From NCBI RefSeq assembly GCF_933775445.1, contig NC_065878.1:15325395-15389394 (forward strand): DNA of 64,000 bases, given 5' to 3'. The translations under genes were made by a program, and so were the position numbers. Below the pieces are notes generated by a model. That model did not search any database, was not told where the DNA came from, and saw only the letters and a list, made by a program, of their open reading frames with translations. Shown here one piece after another: positions 45,575 to 58,559 of the stretch (positions are counted from its first letter, which is position 1; the number at the start of each line of letters is the position of its first letter). Source of the DNA: Argentina anserina (Eukaryota; Streptophyta; Magnoliopsida; Rosales; Rosaceae).

Positions 45575-48500
45575 TTCTCGACAAATCAAAACAAAACGAG
45601 CTCGCGGGAACCCTAGGCCGTCGTCGTCGGAGCACTTGATCCCAAGCTTCTTCTCGTTCCTCTTCGCCGGCGCCGATCGAAAAGGTGAGGCGGCACGGTT
45701 TCCGAGGCTCAGGACTAAAACGAGCCCCCTCTCTCTCCCTCCCTCTCTGGTTCTCTGGTCTGAGTGTGAAGAGTGGTGACGGCTTAGGTTGAGAGTGAGC
45801 GATCAGGGTAGCTAGGAGTTGACGGCGTTTGCTATTTTGGACGGGATTTATGAATTTATTTTATTTATTTTTAGAGAGGGATTGGTGGTAGTGGTGGATG
45901 CTTTACACGTGGTAGGTGAGGCGGGGTTTGGGTGGTCCATTGAAATAGATGAGATGGTTGTCCTCTTTTCGTCTTTTTAAGGATGTAGGGATAGTCCACT
46001 GACTCTCCCAAATGGAATTTGATTCGACCATTGATCTTTTTCCCTATATATTTGTTTCATTTTTCGTATATATTTGAGTAAGAATCTACCGATGGAAATA
46101 TTAACATCACTTGAAGAGAGCGGTTGAGCTAGGATTCTAAACATGCAGGGAAAACTTTGACAATCTTGTCAATCAACTTCGCCTATTACGAACCTAGTTT
46201 ATTTTTCTCCTTAAACTACAATGTGTCGACATATACTCTTATAAATATCATACACCAATTGTTTGTACTGAATGAAACAAAGTTTTTATATATCAAAACA
46301 ACTTGATAAAATTCAGATTAACATGTTTACAGGCAAACATGGATTTTGAACGTAATATACATACATAAGCTATAAGAAGTTGAAAATTTCACACATCGTT
46401 GTATTTAGTTCTTACTTCAATGAAGTTTTATTCGATCAAAACAAAAAGTTGAAAACCCCAAGTAAAGGCAAGTCCATTACCTTGCCAGTGTGACTGCTCC
46501 TCTAGTGCCGGGATGGCTTGTTGGAATAACGCCTCATTACTGCTAATTGCATCCAAATCATACCAAGCTCAATAACATTCACTCAACCTTAATGTTACCG
46601 TCTACTGCCTCGTACCAAGCTCGGCAAACATTAACATGCACAATATTTCCATCTACTGGCTCGATCAATAACATTCCCATATACCGGTTGTTCTAAGTTG
46701 TAGATCAACTCAACCTTCCACTTTAGGGGCTCATGGACGATGCACAAAGAAAAGAGACTAACGCACGAACCTCTCTAAATCATTTACAAGACGAGAAGGA
46801 GTGAGCTCGAATAATCTGTTTTACATGCATCTCGGGTTGTTTGGCAACATAAACTTGCTTCCCCGGCCCCTTTTTTGAGTGAACATTTTCTTCATCACCT
46901 GAGTTTTCATAATCAACCATTACAGATGCTGTCTGACAAATTTAGCTCACTGATATGTGTTGTGTATCCCTATCCATGTGGATAAGAGGAAAAATCTACT
47001 TGTTAGTTGATGGCAATTTATTCAATAATTTATGCTAATATCTATGATGTTATTTAGTTGTCATCCGTTTTTTTATTTTAATATACGTAATATTCTCTCA
47101 TTTTAGTATTTACTAATCAATTAATAGCCTTATATTTCTGAAGGCCCCATCACTCTAACCTGGATAATGATTCTTCTTCTACCTTTTATTTTTTTGGTAA
47201 TTTACAAGTTGAGCAACAGAAAAGATCATAAGCTTGAATTTACAAAAATGGCAAAAGTAGAAAAGTGTCACAAATATAAGAAGGTATCAGCAGCTGATTA
47301 TCACTGCCAGTACACGTGGCAGAGCATAGCAGGTGGAGTAGTACTTGTTCTCTATGTCGTCTGTCCCTAACGGAAACCTACCTTTCAGAATCTGACGACG
47401 TTGAGAACAGACGTAGCACGCCATTATTGGCGGGCTGAATCTGGGCCCCATCTTCACTAATATAACGTCACGGTTGCTGCATGTGCGGCCCTCCGTGCTA
47501 ATATCTACTTGCTCTCTCGGATCTTCTGGCGGGTCAAACTATTCTAAAGGCCCAAATATTTATTTTCATTGTTGGGCCCAGTTGTAAGAAACAAAACCTA
47601 CGGGGTCGGTTCGGCATTGATTCCGACCAAAATAACATAGCGGTCATCCGTAGTTCATATCAATATCTAAGGAGAAAATATTATGAATCGATCAATAAAA
47701 TTTGATTCTCACTTTCTCTCATGCTTAATATGCCAGTAAATTTCTAGTATATCTTTTAAGTATCTTATGTTATTTCTTAGCAAGTTCGACATGAAATTTT
47801 TATGTTTAGCTAGGTAGTCATAATGATATCGATCGAACTTGGCTCATGCTTCATGGGTATACGGTTTTTACCGGTTCATTTATAATCTCTCATTCTTGAC
47901 TAGTTGAGGAGATTTGTCATCTCCCATGTAACATCGTTTAAACATGGACATGAAAGATGCCGTCGATGTTGGGTTACCACACTTTTCATAACAATTAGCC
48001 TAGATCAAGGCCAGTCAAAGTTGAATAATTTGGGAGATACAACGACATTAATTCTTGGCAGGAAAACAAAAACAAACACACACAAAATGACATTGTTGGC
48101 TATCATTCTTTCACACTTTTTTGAAATTGAATCGATTCAGAGGTATGGTTTTATAGTTCTATACTGTATTAATTTATACAAGTGCTAGTTCTCACTTTCC
48201 TAAGCATTTCTCAAATCTTATTGCGAATTTCTTTAATTTGGTGTATATACGATGATATAATATGATCCAAAATGTAATAGTTTTTTTATTTGAATAAAGG
48301 TTGGTGCGGCTGTCCTCACGCTTTCAGTAATGAAGTCAAATACGTGGGAGACGTGAAGCCTAAACCTTTTATTACAAAGACCCCTGAAATAATATCAGTA
48401 ATCTCTACAAACAAATATCAAATAAAGAACCAACTAGCAAAAAGTATTACACTAATGATGACTTTATTTGCTTTTCAAATTGTGGTGACTTAGTTGAGAG

Positions 48501-50159
48501 CACAGTAGATATGTAGCACTGAAAACGATGAAGCATCGCATACATATCCTAATGTATAATAAAGCAGCCCTCAAACTATGCTGCCACCGGTAAATGAATC
48601 CGGTGACACTTAATCTCACCATGTCATTAGACGGCAACGACCATTTGACGAAGTAAGAAACTCACCGGCTACCTAGAGCAAACAAGGCACATTGAGTGCC
48701 AATGCCGGCACGAAGCCCGACTAGTCCAACAAGATAGCTGTTATGACTTATTATACGCAGAAAACGAAGCATAACTAACCAACTAATGAAAACAAAACTG
48801 AAAACATAAACTATAACATAAGCCCAGGTCAAGTCCAAAACCATGGCCCAAACCCAAGCCCACATCGAGGAATTCAGAGATACCAATTTTGCCAACTAAG
48901 CCACGGCCGCCATCGCCTCTTCCTACCAAATGGTCCCGACCGTCACAACCCTGAAAAATGCTATCAACCTTGCCATAGATCGCGTCATCATTCCCTTGCC
49001 ATTAATGAAACAACACCACATGCGCGCCCCAGGCCAGAGCCATCAAATCGGAGTGACCCAACCCAGATCCACAATCCCCAGAGAACTGGACCAGACACGC
49101 CCCAGATCGGAAGGAATCAAGCCGCGAATCTGCATGTTTCCACTCCACGATGCCGCCACCGCCACCTTTGAATGCCACAACGACCTCTCTCACTCCTCTT
49201 GTTAAGCATTGACGCCGCAATCGAAGCCAATCGAAAGACACAACAACATATCAGTCCGACACATGGATAACAACTCTCGTCCGACGACGACGAATGGGCT
49301 CGCCGTCGGACAAGGATGAAAACTGATTTCTACCTCAACGCGTGTAAGCGCATTCTCTGAGATGAGATGAAAAACAAGGATCTTTCAGGATCATAGTATT
49401 AGTAATAGTTTATAATTAGGGAGTTATGTTATTCCGTTTAGATATGACATATGTACGTGAACATCATACTCACCATCTATATATGTTAGCCTTCTCGCAC
49501 GTGTCAAATGATGTGCTTATTGGTTCACTGCTCATAAACCAACTTCAACATTTGAATGTATGCACCACATCTTATATTCATATTTTTGGGGAAAAATTTG
49601 TGTGATAAAGTGGTTTCATCTTGTTTTAATTTTACTTTCTTACCCACTATTTAAATATATTCACTTTTATAAATCAAGAATAGTATAGGAAACATGTGTT
49701 TGGCGGTTACGTATGGTAAAATTACCTTAATATATAAAGAATATAATGATGTAGAAAATCAAAACTATATGCATGTCCTAAATGATTACGATCAAGAAGT
49801 TGCAAATGAGAGACTTATGCTATGCAGCTGTTGTGCATTTCATAACAGTATGCGGTTCATCAGTTCATATGCATGGACGGATGGTTAAAAATAAACACTT
49901 GTCTTAGGTTTCTAAACCGAGTTTGTCTCATCAACCTTTTCCTAGATTGTTCGGACACTTGCCTAAATTTAAATGTAATTTACTAGTAACATAATTTTAT
50001 ATAGAAGCAATGAAATGTGGCTGAATACATAAAAAGGGCTTGTCGTCAACTTTAACTTAGGTTATCTCCAACCCACCCAAGTTAAGGGCTAAAATGTTCT
50101 CATTTAGCACTCTCTATCTCCAACTCTTTCAAGTTAAGGGCTAAAAGACATTAGGTGAG
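45575..50159. other. Long intergenic region upstream of ADNT1-like gene
   Basis: The first 200-300 bp should be the 5' leader and promoter of the ADNT1-like gene; the CT-rich run at 45727-45752 fits a plant leader. Beyond that, small frames (47167-47370, 47904-48188, 48290-48493) have no recognised similarity. About 48530-49380 is richer in GC and repeat-like but no element ends could be defined. No gene is supported. Confidence 0.4.
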
Positions 50160-51198
50160 TGTTTGCACCTAAATTTAGCAACCCTCATGAGTTGCTAAAT
50201 TGAATTAAAGCTAAGCCAAATTTACAAAGGCTTGCTCATTTGGCTGGAGTTTAGAATAACAAGAGGAAAGGGCCAGGACGGCCGAGTCCCGAGTTAATTC
50301 CAGCCAAGATGCTACATTAATTGGTAATGACCCATGATTATTTGGATAGTTCAAATGGACGCGACCGACAAATAAAATTGGGCCGAGATGTAGTTGACAT
50401 TTGGTTATCTTACGGCCGGAGCCTAAAGACAAACATGGCTGAACGAGTTTAGGAAAGGAGTTTGCATAAGGAAAGCTATCAATTCAAGTAAATGGTCCAA
50501 CCATTTCAGAAATCAGTCGAGTCTCAACATTCATGTTCGAAATGATCTATAAGGAAGTTGGCTTTCGTTGCCATTTTCGGGATATGTATAGCTAGGGGTT
50601 GATCAATATATATAGCACATTGTAAATAAGTGTAAAGGGTTCAGCATCACTCAAACAAATCAATATACAACTCTTCAAACAACTTAATTTTCTTCATTTC
50701 ATAAGTAATTTGCTTTCATTTTACTTTTATTAGTCTTTATGATTCTTGCTCTTTATTTTCTTGCACCTAGGAGTACATTGTTAATTTAGATTCATACCAT
50801 CGATCTATTGATCTCCTTCGACCAATCCAAATTGGATCAATGCGATTTGTCATTAACACCCACATCACCTCACAACGCTCTGACAACCGAATCTGTTTCA
50901 ACTTCATATTCAAGGTGATCTGCGAGTACCTTCACCCGATCAATCTCTTACCTATCCCCCTAACGTTCGAGTTCAGTCAACAGGTAGACATCTACGAAGA
51001 TCCCGGCTATTGATTTGAATGGAGTCCGAACAAAGGCATCTGAACCCAACGGCCATGAGTGTTCCTTCCTCGACCGACTATCACTTGAAAGAAGTCAAAT
51101 CTAGCGCAAACACATGTATCAAAACCTCACAAACAAGAATGACGATTATTTTTGAGTCCCTCGGCCTTTCCTCGGCCGAGACGATTTTTTGCCTAACA
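50160..51198 (+). repeat. LARD 5' LTR (1039 bp)
   Basis: Homologous along its length to 56518-57587. It lacks an insertion of about 31 bp near the end that the other LTR has. Confidence 0.92.
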
Positions 51199-51222
51199 TC
51201 TTTGGCACGCCTAGTGGGACAC
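51199..51222 (+). other. LARD primer-binding site
   Basis: TTTGGCACGCCTAGTGGGAC just after the LTR. It starts TGG as tRNA-complementary sites do, but it is not initiator Met; the tRNA could not be named. Confidence 0.6.
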
Positions 51223-51258
51223 TCACAACTAAGTATAGTACTTCAATCACATACACAA

Positions 51259-51962
51259 ATGAGTTTCTATGAGCTGAAAGCAAACAACTCAAATCCTATA
51301 TATGATGCAAAGGGTGGCTACAACTATGCAACCTTTAATAGCTTTGTTGATTTGAACAACCACGCCGCATGGAATTCACAAGCAGTAATCCAACATCAAT
51401 ATGGTTTCAATGGCTGTAACTTGGGTGGAACATGGACTAATCAAATGGTCGGATCTAAGATCAATCTATGGCCAGAATTACTTTGAATCACCAGCAAAAT
51501 TATCAGAAAATCTTTGAGGCTATACAAAGGAATACCAAGAGTTTACATGAACTCTTTCGAAAGAGTCAAGAAGAGTTGGATGAATATTTTCAAAGGAGAA
51601 AGCAAAAACTCAAAGAGGATTGGAAAAAGTACAAGGCGGAATGCATGAAGCAAAGGAGTGAGTATGAAGATGAATATCAAGCAATACTTAATGCACAAAT
51701 GATTTCAATGACTACTCATCTGTTGTGTTCGTCCATCCAATTTCATGATGAGAGCTACGATTGGATTGAGGAAGATGAAACCAATGTAGAAGGTTTGCTA
51801 TCGGCCGAATTAATCAAGGCCGAAAATGAATATTCTAGTTTTTTAACAAAAACAAACAACCATGTGTTTGAGTATGAAGAACAATTTGTTGAAGTGGTTG
51901 AACATTTTGACATGATTAGTGGAGACAAAGCTGACCTAGAAAATCAAAGATCAATTAGATAG
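51259..51962 (+). pseudogene. LARD internal reading-frame remnant of unknown function
   Basis: Two overlapping frames probably come from one broken gene. The first starts MSFYELKANN at 51259 and runs to 51486. The second (51468-51962, 164 codons) is strongly charged and helix-rich (ELDEYFQRRKQKLKEDWKKY), probably a coiled coil. No gag, protease, RT or integrase motif is visible. It may be the degenerate start of the gag region of a Tat/Ogre-like parent, but this is a guess from position only. Confidence 0.4.
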
Positions 51963-52239
51963 AAATAAAAGCCAAGTTTGATGATTCAAGTTCATATCGA
52001 GAGCTTGACTTATTAGCTTACATTGGGTCCAAAAATCAATAATCTACAAAAAGGGTTCCGGACAAAGTGCTCCATGGCTTTCAAAAGCTGGACGAAATGG
52101 CTGAATACATAAAATATCCAAAATTTTCAATAAAACATCGTTGCCGCCCCTATTACGGCCGCAAATTTATTTACATTTATGTTTACTTTCAACCAGAATA
52201 CAAAACCCAGCCAACACCAAAAATTTTGTTGGCCGAAAT

Positions 52240-55200
52240 GTATTTAGTTTTGCCGAGGTCGAAGTTAGAGTTGGCCGAGATACTCGTAGATTAGCCAAGG
52301 TCATAAAATGGTTAGCCGCGACTGAGGTCAGATTTCAGTTGGCCGCGGCTGGATTCAAATGATTGGTTACGATCGAGATTCAAATTGAGGTTTGTCGCGG
52401 TTGGAGTTAGAATTTCGATTGGCCATAGCCGAAGTCAAAATTTGGGTTGGCCGCAATCGTGGTTTGAATTTTGGTTGGCCGCAGCCGAGATAAGAATTTG
52501 AGTTGGCCGGAACCTAGGTTAGCTTGGCTGCAACCTAAGTCGATGTTGTGTTAGTTGGAGTGTTTATAGGTCGACCATATTAAACATTAATGTTGGCTGC
52601 GACCAAGGTCAGAATTTCAGTTGGTTGTAGCTGAGATCGTATTTTCCTATTTTGGCCATAACGTATGCACTACCTCGGTCGTCGTTCTAATTTAACGACC
52701 TGGCCAAGTCTACACTTTTAGTCCAGTCGAGGTTACATTCAGTCTCTTTTAACTTAAGCTCGTAATTATCACGATTGCATGAAGTCTTAAATAGCTTACC
52801 TCGATCGAATATTTACTTGTAACTCGACCGTATGTGTGCATCGGCAGCAAGCTTAATTATCTCGGCTGCACTCAAATAGTTACTTGTCGCATTTCAAATT
52901 CAAGAAGACTTGGCTACAACCAAAGTCATAATGACATGCCAACTTATTTGGTTGAAACCCTCCTTTAGATATTGGTTACACGTTACAAGGTTTTTGTTTC
53001 AGCCAAATCATTTGAGTTTTAATTATCTCAGCCGATTTTATATATTTCTTACTTTGGCCGCAGTTTGGTATAAACCATCTTGGCCGTGACCAAAATTCAT
53101 AGAGACTTGGCCGCAACCTAACTTTATGTAGGCTCGGTTGCGAGCCAAATCCCATTTTCTCATCCGCAACCCAACTTTATGAAGGCTCAGCCGCTACCCA
53201 ACTTCATGAAGTCTTGACACCAACCCAACATTATGTAGGCTCAACTGCGACCCAAATCATATTGTCTCGACTGCAACCCAACTTTATGAAGTCTCAGCCG
53301 CAATCCAACTTTTATAGAGACTCGGCCGCAACCCAACTTTATGGAGTCTCGACCGCTACCCCACTTTATGTAGGCTCAGTTGCGACCCAAATCCCATTGT
53401 CTCGGCCAACCATGTCAGTTTTATTTATTTGGCCATTGCGAGACATGTGAGGTTTCAGCACGCGCATGCTTCCAGTCTCATTGACCACATTATAAGGTTA
53501 TTTTTAGTTGGCCAACTTAACCAATGAGCCTTTTATCGTTCTATCAACTTTGACCGTGGTCATATAATCACCCCGGCGTAGTCTTATAAACATCTCGGCT
53601 GCAATTGGAAATCATGATTTGGCCGAGCGAGTGTACACTGCTAACTCAAATGTGGTCACATTTAACTCCCTTCAGTTGGACTCTGGTACAAACACATGCA
53701 GTTGCAGCCGAGGTACTCGGTTATTCTTTTTAAGTCAACGTGGGTAGGATGTGATATTTCTATAATTCATGTTTAAGTCTCACAACTACTCGGCTTGAGA
53801 GCCCATGATTATAAGACTAGGGGGCTATGGCGCTAGAATAATGGTATATTGTCTCAGATCATCCAAAATAGGTTTGGGGTTGGAGTTTTCCGAGGAGATT
53901 ATTGTGGTTTCTCTAATTTTTCTTTGCGAAGGATTTGTTTAATGATAGATACTTGGAAATTAAAGAGACATAAGAAGAAGACAAAGAAGAAGAAGAAGAA
54001 TAAGAAGAAGAAAGAAGAAGATGTCAATAATGCACATGGTTAGGAATTTTGGATGAATGTTTTAGCTACAAGTCTACAATTATCATTCAGCCATACTCTT
54101 AATTAGAAAAATTTGGCTGCAAACTAATTTTTTTTTACTAAGTTCTGTTGCGATTGTACTTTTTGGCTAAAAGATTTGGCCATGAACGAGGTCGCTCCCT
54201 CGGCTCGTGCGTATTCATTTGTGACCTTGGCCAAGTGTACGTGTGACTTGAGATCAACTTTGATAGAGACCAAGTTAAGGCACATTGGCCAGACTCCAAA
54301 CATTTTGATGCCGACCATAGTTATTCATTTAATTTGGCTAAGGTTGTCCTATCGGCCGAGGTTGGCTCTTAATTATTTTGGCTGAGTTCATTCTTCTCAG
54401 CCGATATTGGTTTTTAGTCATTTTGGCTGAATTCCTTTTCTCGGTCGAGCGTAGTACTTATTCATTTTGGTTGAGTTCCTCTTTTCGGCCGAGGATGATT
54501 TTTATTTAGTTAGATTAAGGTTCTCCTCTCGGCGAGGTTGAGTCTTAGTTATTTATTTTGGCTAAGGTTGTCCTCTCGGCAGAGGTAGTATATTAGTTAT
54601 TTATTTTGGCTGAGGTTGTCCTCTCGGCCGAGTTCGACTCTTATTTTCTCATTTTGGTCGAGTTCCTCCTCTTAGTCGAGGTTGGTTTTTAGTCATTTTG
54701 CTTGAGTTCATTTTCTCAGCCGAGGATAAAAAAATTTCATTTTTTGGCCGAGTTCTTCTTGGCTGAGGTTGATTGTTAATCATTTTAGTTGGGTTCCTCT
54801 TCTCTGTCGAGATTGGTACTTATTGGCTGAGTTCCTCTTCTCGGCCGAGGTTGGTATTTATTTCTTTTGGATGAGTTCCACTTCTCGGCCGAGGCCGGTT
54901 ATTTTGACCATAGTTACATTCACTCTACTGGGTGGTCAACTTCATACCCATTTGGTTTATTTTCTAGACGACGACGACTCAATGTCATTCACAACCTAAA
55001 TTTCAAGAATTTGGCCACAACCCAAATCACAGTGCTAGCCATATATGTTTGGTCACGCTCCTAAGTTAATTTTAAGTTGGTCAAGTTAATGACTGCGGCT
55101 TTTACCATTTTCTAGCTATTGCGGTCAAATTCTCATAACCATTTTCGCCGCCATTGGAGATCAAATTCGACAATAATAATTAAAAATCCACATGGTATGC

Positions 55201-56330
55201 GATGCTTTGAGATTTTATGTTCAAGTTTCACAACCACTTGGCTAAGATTTTGCATCAAATATTGGGTCGCCCGAGTCAGACATTGGAAGGTCACAACAAT
55301 TCATAGGTTTGGAGAGAAAAACAAGTAATGCAAGAGTTTGGCTCCGATTTACAACATACAAATTTGGCTTGAGCTAACAAAAGTGCACAGAAGGTGTATC
55401 TCTTTCCTTATGAGGGGTCTCCATGATTAGGGGTATTTTACTGAAGAGGGAGAAGGTGGAGACGTTGCAATTGTAAATGGTTTAATTAGAGTGCACACTT
55501 CCCTAGAAATGAAGAATGGGTTTGAAAATGTGAACTTTGGGCTTGAACTATAACCACAGGATTGCTTATATATACAATATTACACAAACATTTTTGTGTG
55601 ATCATGGACAGATTTCAACCCAATACATGATTATGGCTTTTGGGTGAATGCTTCGCCTGCAACCGACCTTTATCATCCAGTTGCACTCTCATTTTAAATG
55701 ATTTGGCTACAACCCAACATCCTCTTACTAAGCTCAGCTGTGGTTTTACATTTTGGCTAAAAGATTTGGCCATAGACGAAATTGCTCGTTGAACTTGTGA
55801 GTACTCATTTGTGACATTGCCCAAGTGTGTTATCTAAGATCAACTTTGACTGAGACCAAGCTAAAATCAGCCACACTCTAGATTTTGATGTCGGCCATAG
55901 TTATTGTTTTGGCTGAGGATGACTTCTCGGCCGAGGTTGATTTTCATTCATTTTGGCTGGGGTTGGCTTCTCGGCCGAGTTTGGTTCTTATTTATTTTGT
56001 CTGAGGTTGACTTCTCAGTCGAGGTTGGTTTTTATTTATTTTGGTTGAGGTTGGCTTCTTGGCCGAGCTTGGTTCGTGTTTAATTTGGCTGAGGTTGGCT
56101 TCTAGGCTGGAGGTGAAGTTGAAGTTGTGTGAAACTTCACACCCATTTTGTTTATTTTCTATGCGGCTGCAACTCAACGTCATCGATAACACAAATCACA
56201 GGACCGGCCATATTTTTTTGGCCACGTTTACTAAGTTCATTCTTTGTTGGCTGAGTTAATGAACACGCTTGTCACGGCCGCAGTCAAAATTCAAGATTTG
56301 GACGCAGTTAGAATTCAATATTTGGCCGAG
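52240..56330 (+). repeat. LARD interior made of degenerate GGCCGAG-rich repeats
   Basis: Long stretch of imperfect short-period repetition. 52240-53090 has TTGGCCGC(A/G)-led units. 53100-53410 has about 32-bp units around CGCAACCCAACTTTATGAAG. 54340-54900 and 55900-56110 have about 55-60-bp units around TCGGCCGAGGTTGGTTTTTA followed by TCATTTTGGCTGAG. A segment at about 54040-54330 recurs at about 55620-55900. Short frames in this range are chance translations of the repeat. Confidence 0.8.
53969..54020 (+). repeat. AAG microsatellite
   Basis: Interrupted AAG/GAA tract inside the LARD interior; it yields a lysine-rich frame that is not a gene. Confidence 0.8.
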
Positions 56331-56502
56331 TCTGCACTCTTAACCCAACCATGGATACACTTATCTTGCTTCAGTTAAATTTGGATAGAAACCAATGCAT
56401 CTATGGTTGAAGTACTTTGAAATCTATACGAGTGATATGCAATATTTTGAGATTATGTGTTCAAGTCTCACAACCACTCGGCTTGAGAGGCGATGATCAT
56501 GA

Positions 56503-56517
56503 GACTAGGGGGGCTAT
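56503..56517 (+). other. LARD polypurine tract
   Basis: GACTAGGGGGGCTA runs up to the 3' LTR. A near copy of this boundary also occurs inside the element at about 53815-53829. Confidence 0.65.
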
Positions 56518-57587
56518 GTTTGCACCTAAATTTAGCAACCCTCATGAGTTGCTAAATTGAATTGAAGCTCAGCCAAATTTAAAAACGTTTGCTCATATGG
56601 TTGGAGTTGAGAATAACAAGAGGAAAGGGCCATGACGGCCGAGTCCCGAGTTAAGTTCAACCAAGATGCTGCATTGATTGGTAACGACCCATGATTATTT
56701 GGATAGTTCTAATGGACGCGACCGACAAATAAAATTGGGCCAAGATGTAGTTGACATTTAGTTATCTTATGGCCAGAGCCCAAAGACAAGCATGGCTGAA
56801 TGAGTTTAGAAAAAAAGGAGTTTGCATAAGGAAAGTTATCAATTCGAGTAAAGGGTCCAACCATTTCGGAAATTAGTCGAGTCTCAACATTCATGTTCGA
56901 AATGACCTATAAGGAAGTTGGCTTTCGTTGCCATTTTGGGATATGTATAGCTAGAGGTTGATCAGTATATATAACACGTTGTAAATTAGTGTAAAACGTT
57001 CAGCACCACTCAACAATCAATATACAACTCTTCAAACAACTTGTCTTACTTCATTTCATAGGTAATTTACTTTCATTTTACTTTTATTAGTCTTTATGAT
57101 TCTTCCTCTTTACTTTCTTGCACCTAGGAGTACGTTGTTAATTTAGATTCATACCATCGATCCATTGATCTCCTTCGGCCAGTCCGAATTGGATCAATGC
57201 AATTTTCCATTTACACCCACATCACCTCACAACGCTCTCACAACCGAATCCGTTTCACTTTCATATTCACGGTGATCTGCGAGTACCTTCACCCGATCGA
57301 TCTCTTACCTATCGCCTGCACGTTCGAGTTTAGTCAACACGTAGACGTCTACGAAGATCCCGGCTATTGATTTGGCCGGAGTCCGAACAAAGCCATCTGA
57401 ACCCAACGGCCGTGAGCGTTCCTTCCTCGGCCGAAAGTCACTTGAAATAAGTTAGATCCAGCGTAAACACATAAATCAAAACCTCGCTTAGCCGTCCAGC
57501 CATGAGTTGGCACACCCGCAAACAAGAATGACGATTGTTTCTGAGTCCCTCGGCTCGTCCTTGGCCGAGACTATTTTTTGCCAAACA
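56518..57587 (+). repeat. LARD 3' LTR (1070 bp)
   Basis: Pair of 50160-51198, ending CCAAACA directly before the GTGAG duplication. Confidence 0.92.
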
Positions 57588-57592
57588 GTGAG

Positions 57593-57963
57593 GGCTAAAG
57601 GGTATGGTTAAGTGCTAAAATTGTCCTTAACACTGTTTTATAGCCCTTTGAGTGAGTTTTGAATTTATTAGTTTATTTAATAGATCATCCACATCTAATT
57701 CTCATTATCAACTACATTTAATTTTAATTTTAATTTTATATTAATATAATTAATTTAAAATTTGATGATGAATATAATTAACTTTAATTTTGATGATTAG
57801 TATAATTAATTTTAATTTTATTGATTAGTATATATTTTAATTTTGATGATTAATAGAATTATTTTAATGTTAATTTTAATTAGTTGATTCAATAAATTTT
57901 AATTTTTAGAATTAAAATTAGGAATAGATCGAAAAAATAATCTATATGTGTATATATATATAT
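57593..57963. other. Very AT-rich spacer
   Basis: Repeated TTAATTTTAATTTT-like runs and GATGATTAGTATAATTAA-like units. No gene. Confidence 0.5.
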
Positions 57964-58117
57964 AGGGAATTGATATTAACACACCTATAATCTCTATCCC
58001 CAAACCTTTTCAAATGTTTCATACTTTAAATTGGGTGTGTGAGTAACAATATTCTACGTGAGAAAGATATAAGGGGTGTGTCAATAGAGAAAAAAATGTG
58101 TGTTAATAGCAGCACTA
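57964..58117. mobile_element. Possible small MITE
   Basis: Sequence near the left end (GATATTAACACACC) is mirrored near the right end (GTGTGTTAATAGC), with TA-rich DNA on both sides. About 150 bp, no coding capacity. Boundaries approximate. Confidence 0.35.
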
Positions 58118-58134
58118 TATATATATATATATAT

Positions 58135-58516
58135 AGTAACATTCACTCTGAAATTACAGAGTGAAGTTCTAATTTTGGCACACTTTTCAGTCAAATTTTT
58201 TCACCATAAATAATTCAATATTTAGGCATGTTATTCAAGATCATCACTACAAAATTTCATCCAATTTAACAATGGTTTGAGCTTTCAAAATCGAGATTTA
58301 CACGAACGGTTCACGTTGGACATTTTTAATTCGTTCATTGATTTAATCTAATTTCAATACCTTAACAATGTCCGAATTGGATGAAATTTTATAGTGATGA
58401 TCTTGAATAACATATCTAAATATTGAATTACTTATGGTGAAAAAATTTGACCGAAAAGTGTGCCAAAATTAGAACTTCACTATGTAATTTCAGAGTGAAT
58501 GTTCACTATGGATATG

Positions 58517-58520
<4 letters not shown>
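58135..58520. mobile_element. Foldback MITE, copy 2
   Basis: Same family as 25030-25433, about 386 bp. The arms pair with each other, and a stretch of about 15 bp near the left end has been lost compared with the right. The central segment is inverted relative to copy 1. AT microsatellites flank it on both sides (to 58134 and 58521-58555). Confidence 0.75.

Positions 58521-58559
<39 letters not shown>

Larger units (their letters stand above)
50160..57587 (+). mobile_element. LARD-type LTR element, 7.4 kb, almost without coding capacity
   Basis: Plus-strand element with LTRs of 1039 bp (50160-51198) and 1070 bp (56518-57587), ends TGTTTGCACC and AACA, and a 5-bp target duplication GTGAG (50155-50159 and 57588-57592). 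A primer site follows the 5' LTR and a G-rich polypurine tract precedes the 3' LTR. The first 200 bp of the LTRs differ at about 15 positions, so it is the oldest LTR element here. The 5.3-kb interior has one small broken frame near its start. The rest is degenerate repeats with words such as TCGGCCGAGGTTGG and TTTGGCCGCAACC. This matches the large retrotransposon derivative (LARD) description: LTRs and priming sites kept, protein genes lost. Confidence 0.92.

Noticed and set aside
45447..45779. 110-codon plus-strand frame
   Set aside because: Antisense to exon 1 and the leader of the ADNT1-like gene.
47167..47370. 67-codon plus-strand frame with a hydrophobic start
   Set aside because: Looks like a short membrane protein but has no homology, promoter or repeat of codon bias to support it.
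48530..49380. GC-richer patch suspected to be a LINE 5' region
   Set aside because: No ends, target duplication or protein motif could be found.
50040..50159. Repeated AAGTTAAGGGCTAAAA motif just outside the LARD, with similar words after 57592
   Set aside because: Could be an older element into which the LARD jumped, but its ends could not be defined.
53214..53450. 78-codon frame with repeated QPNFMK/ATQLYG-like pattern
   Set aside because: Translation of the 32-bp degenerate repeat inside the LARD; no start context or similarity.
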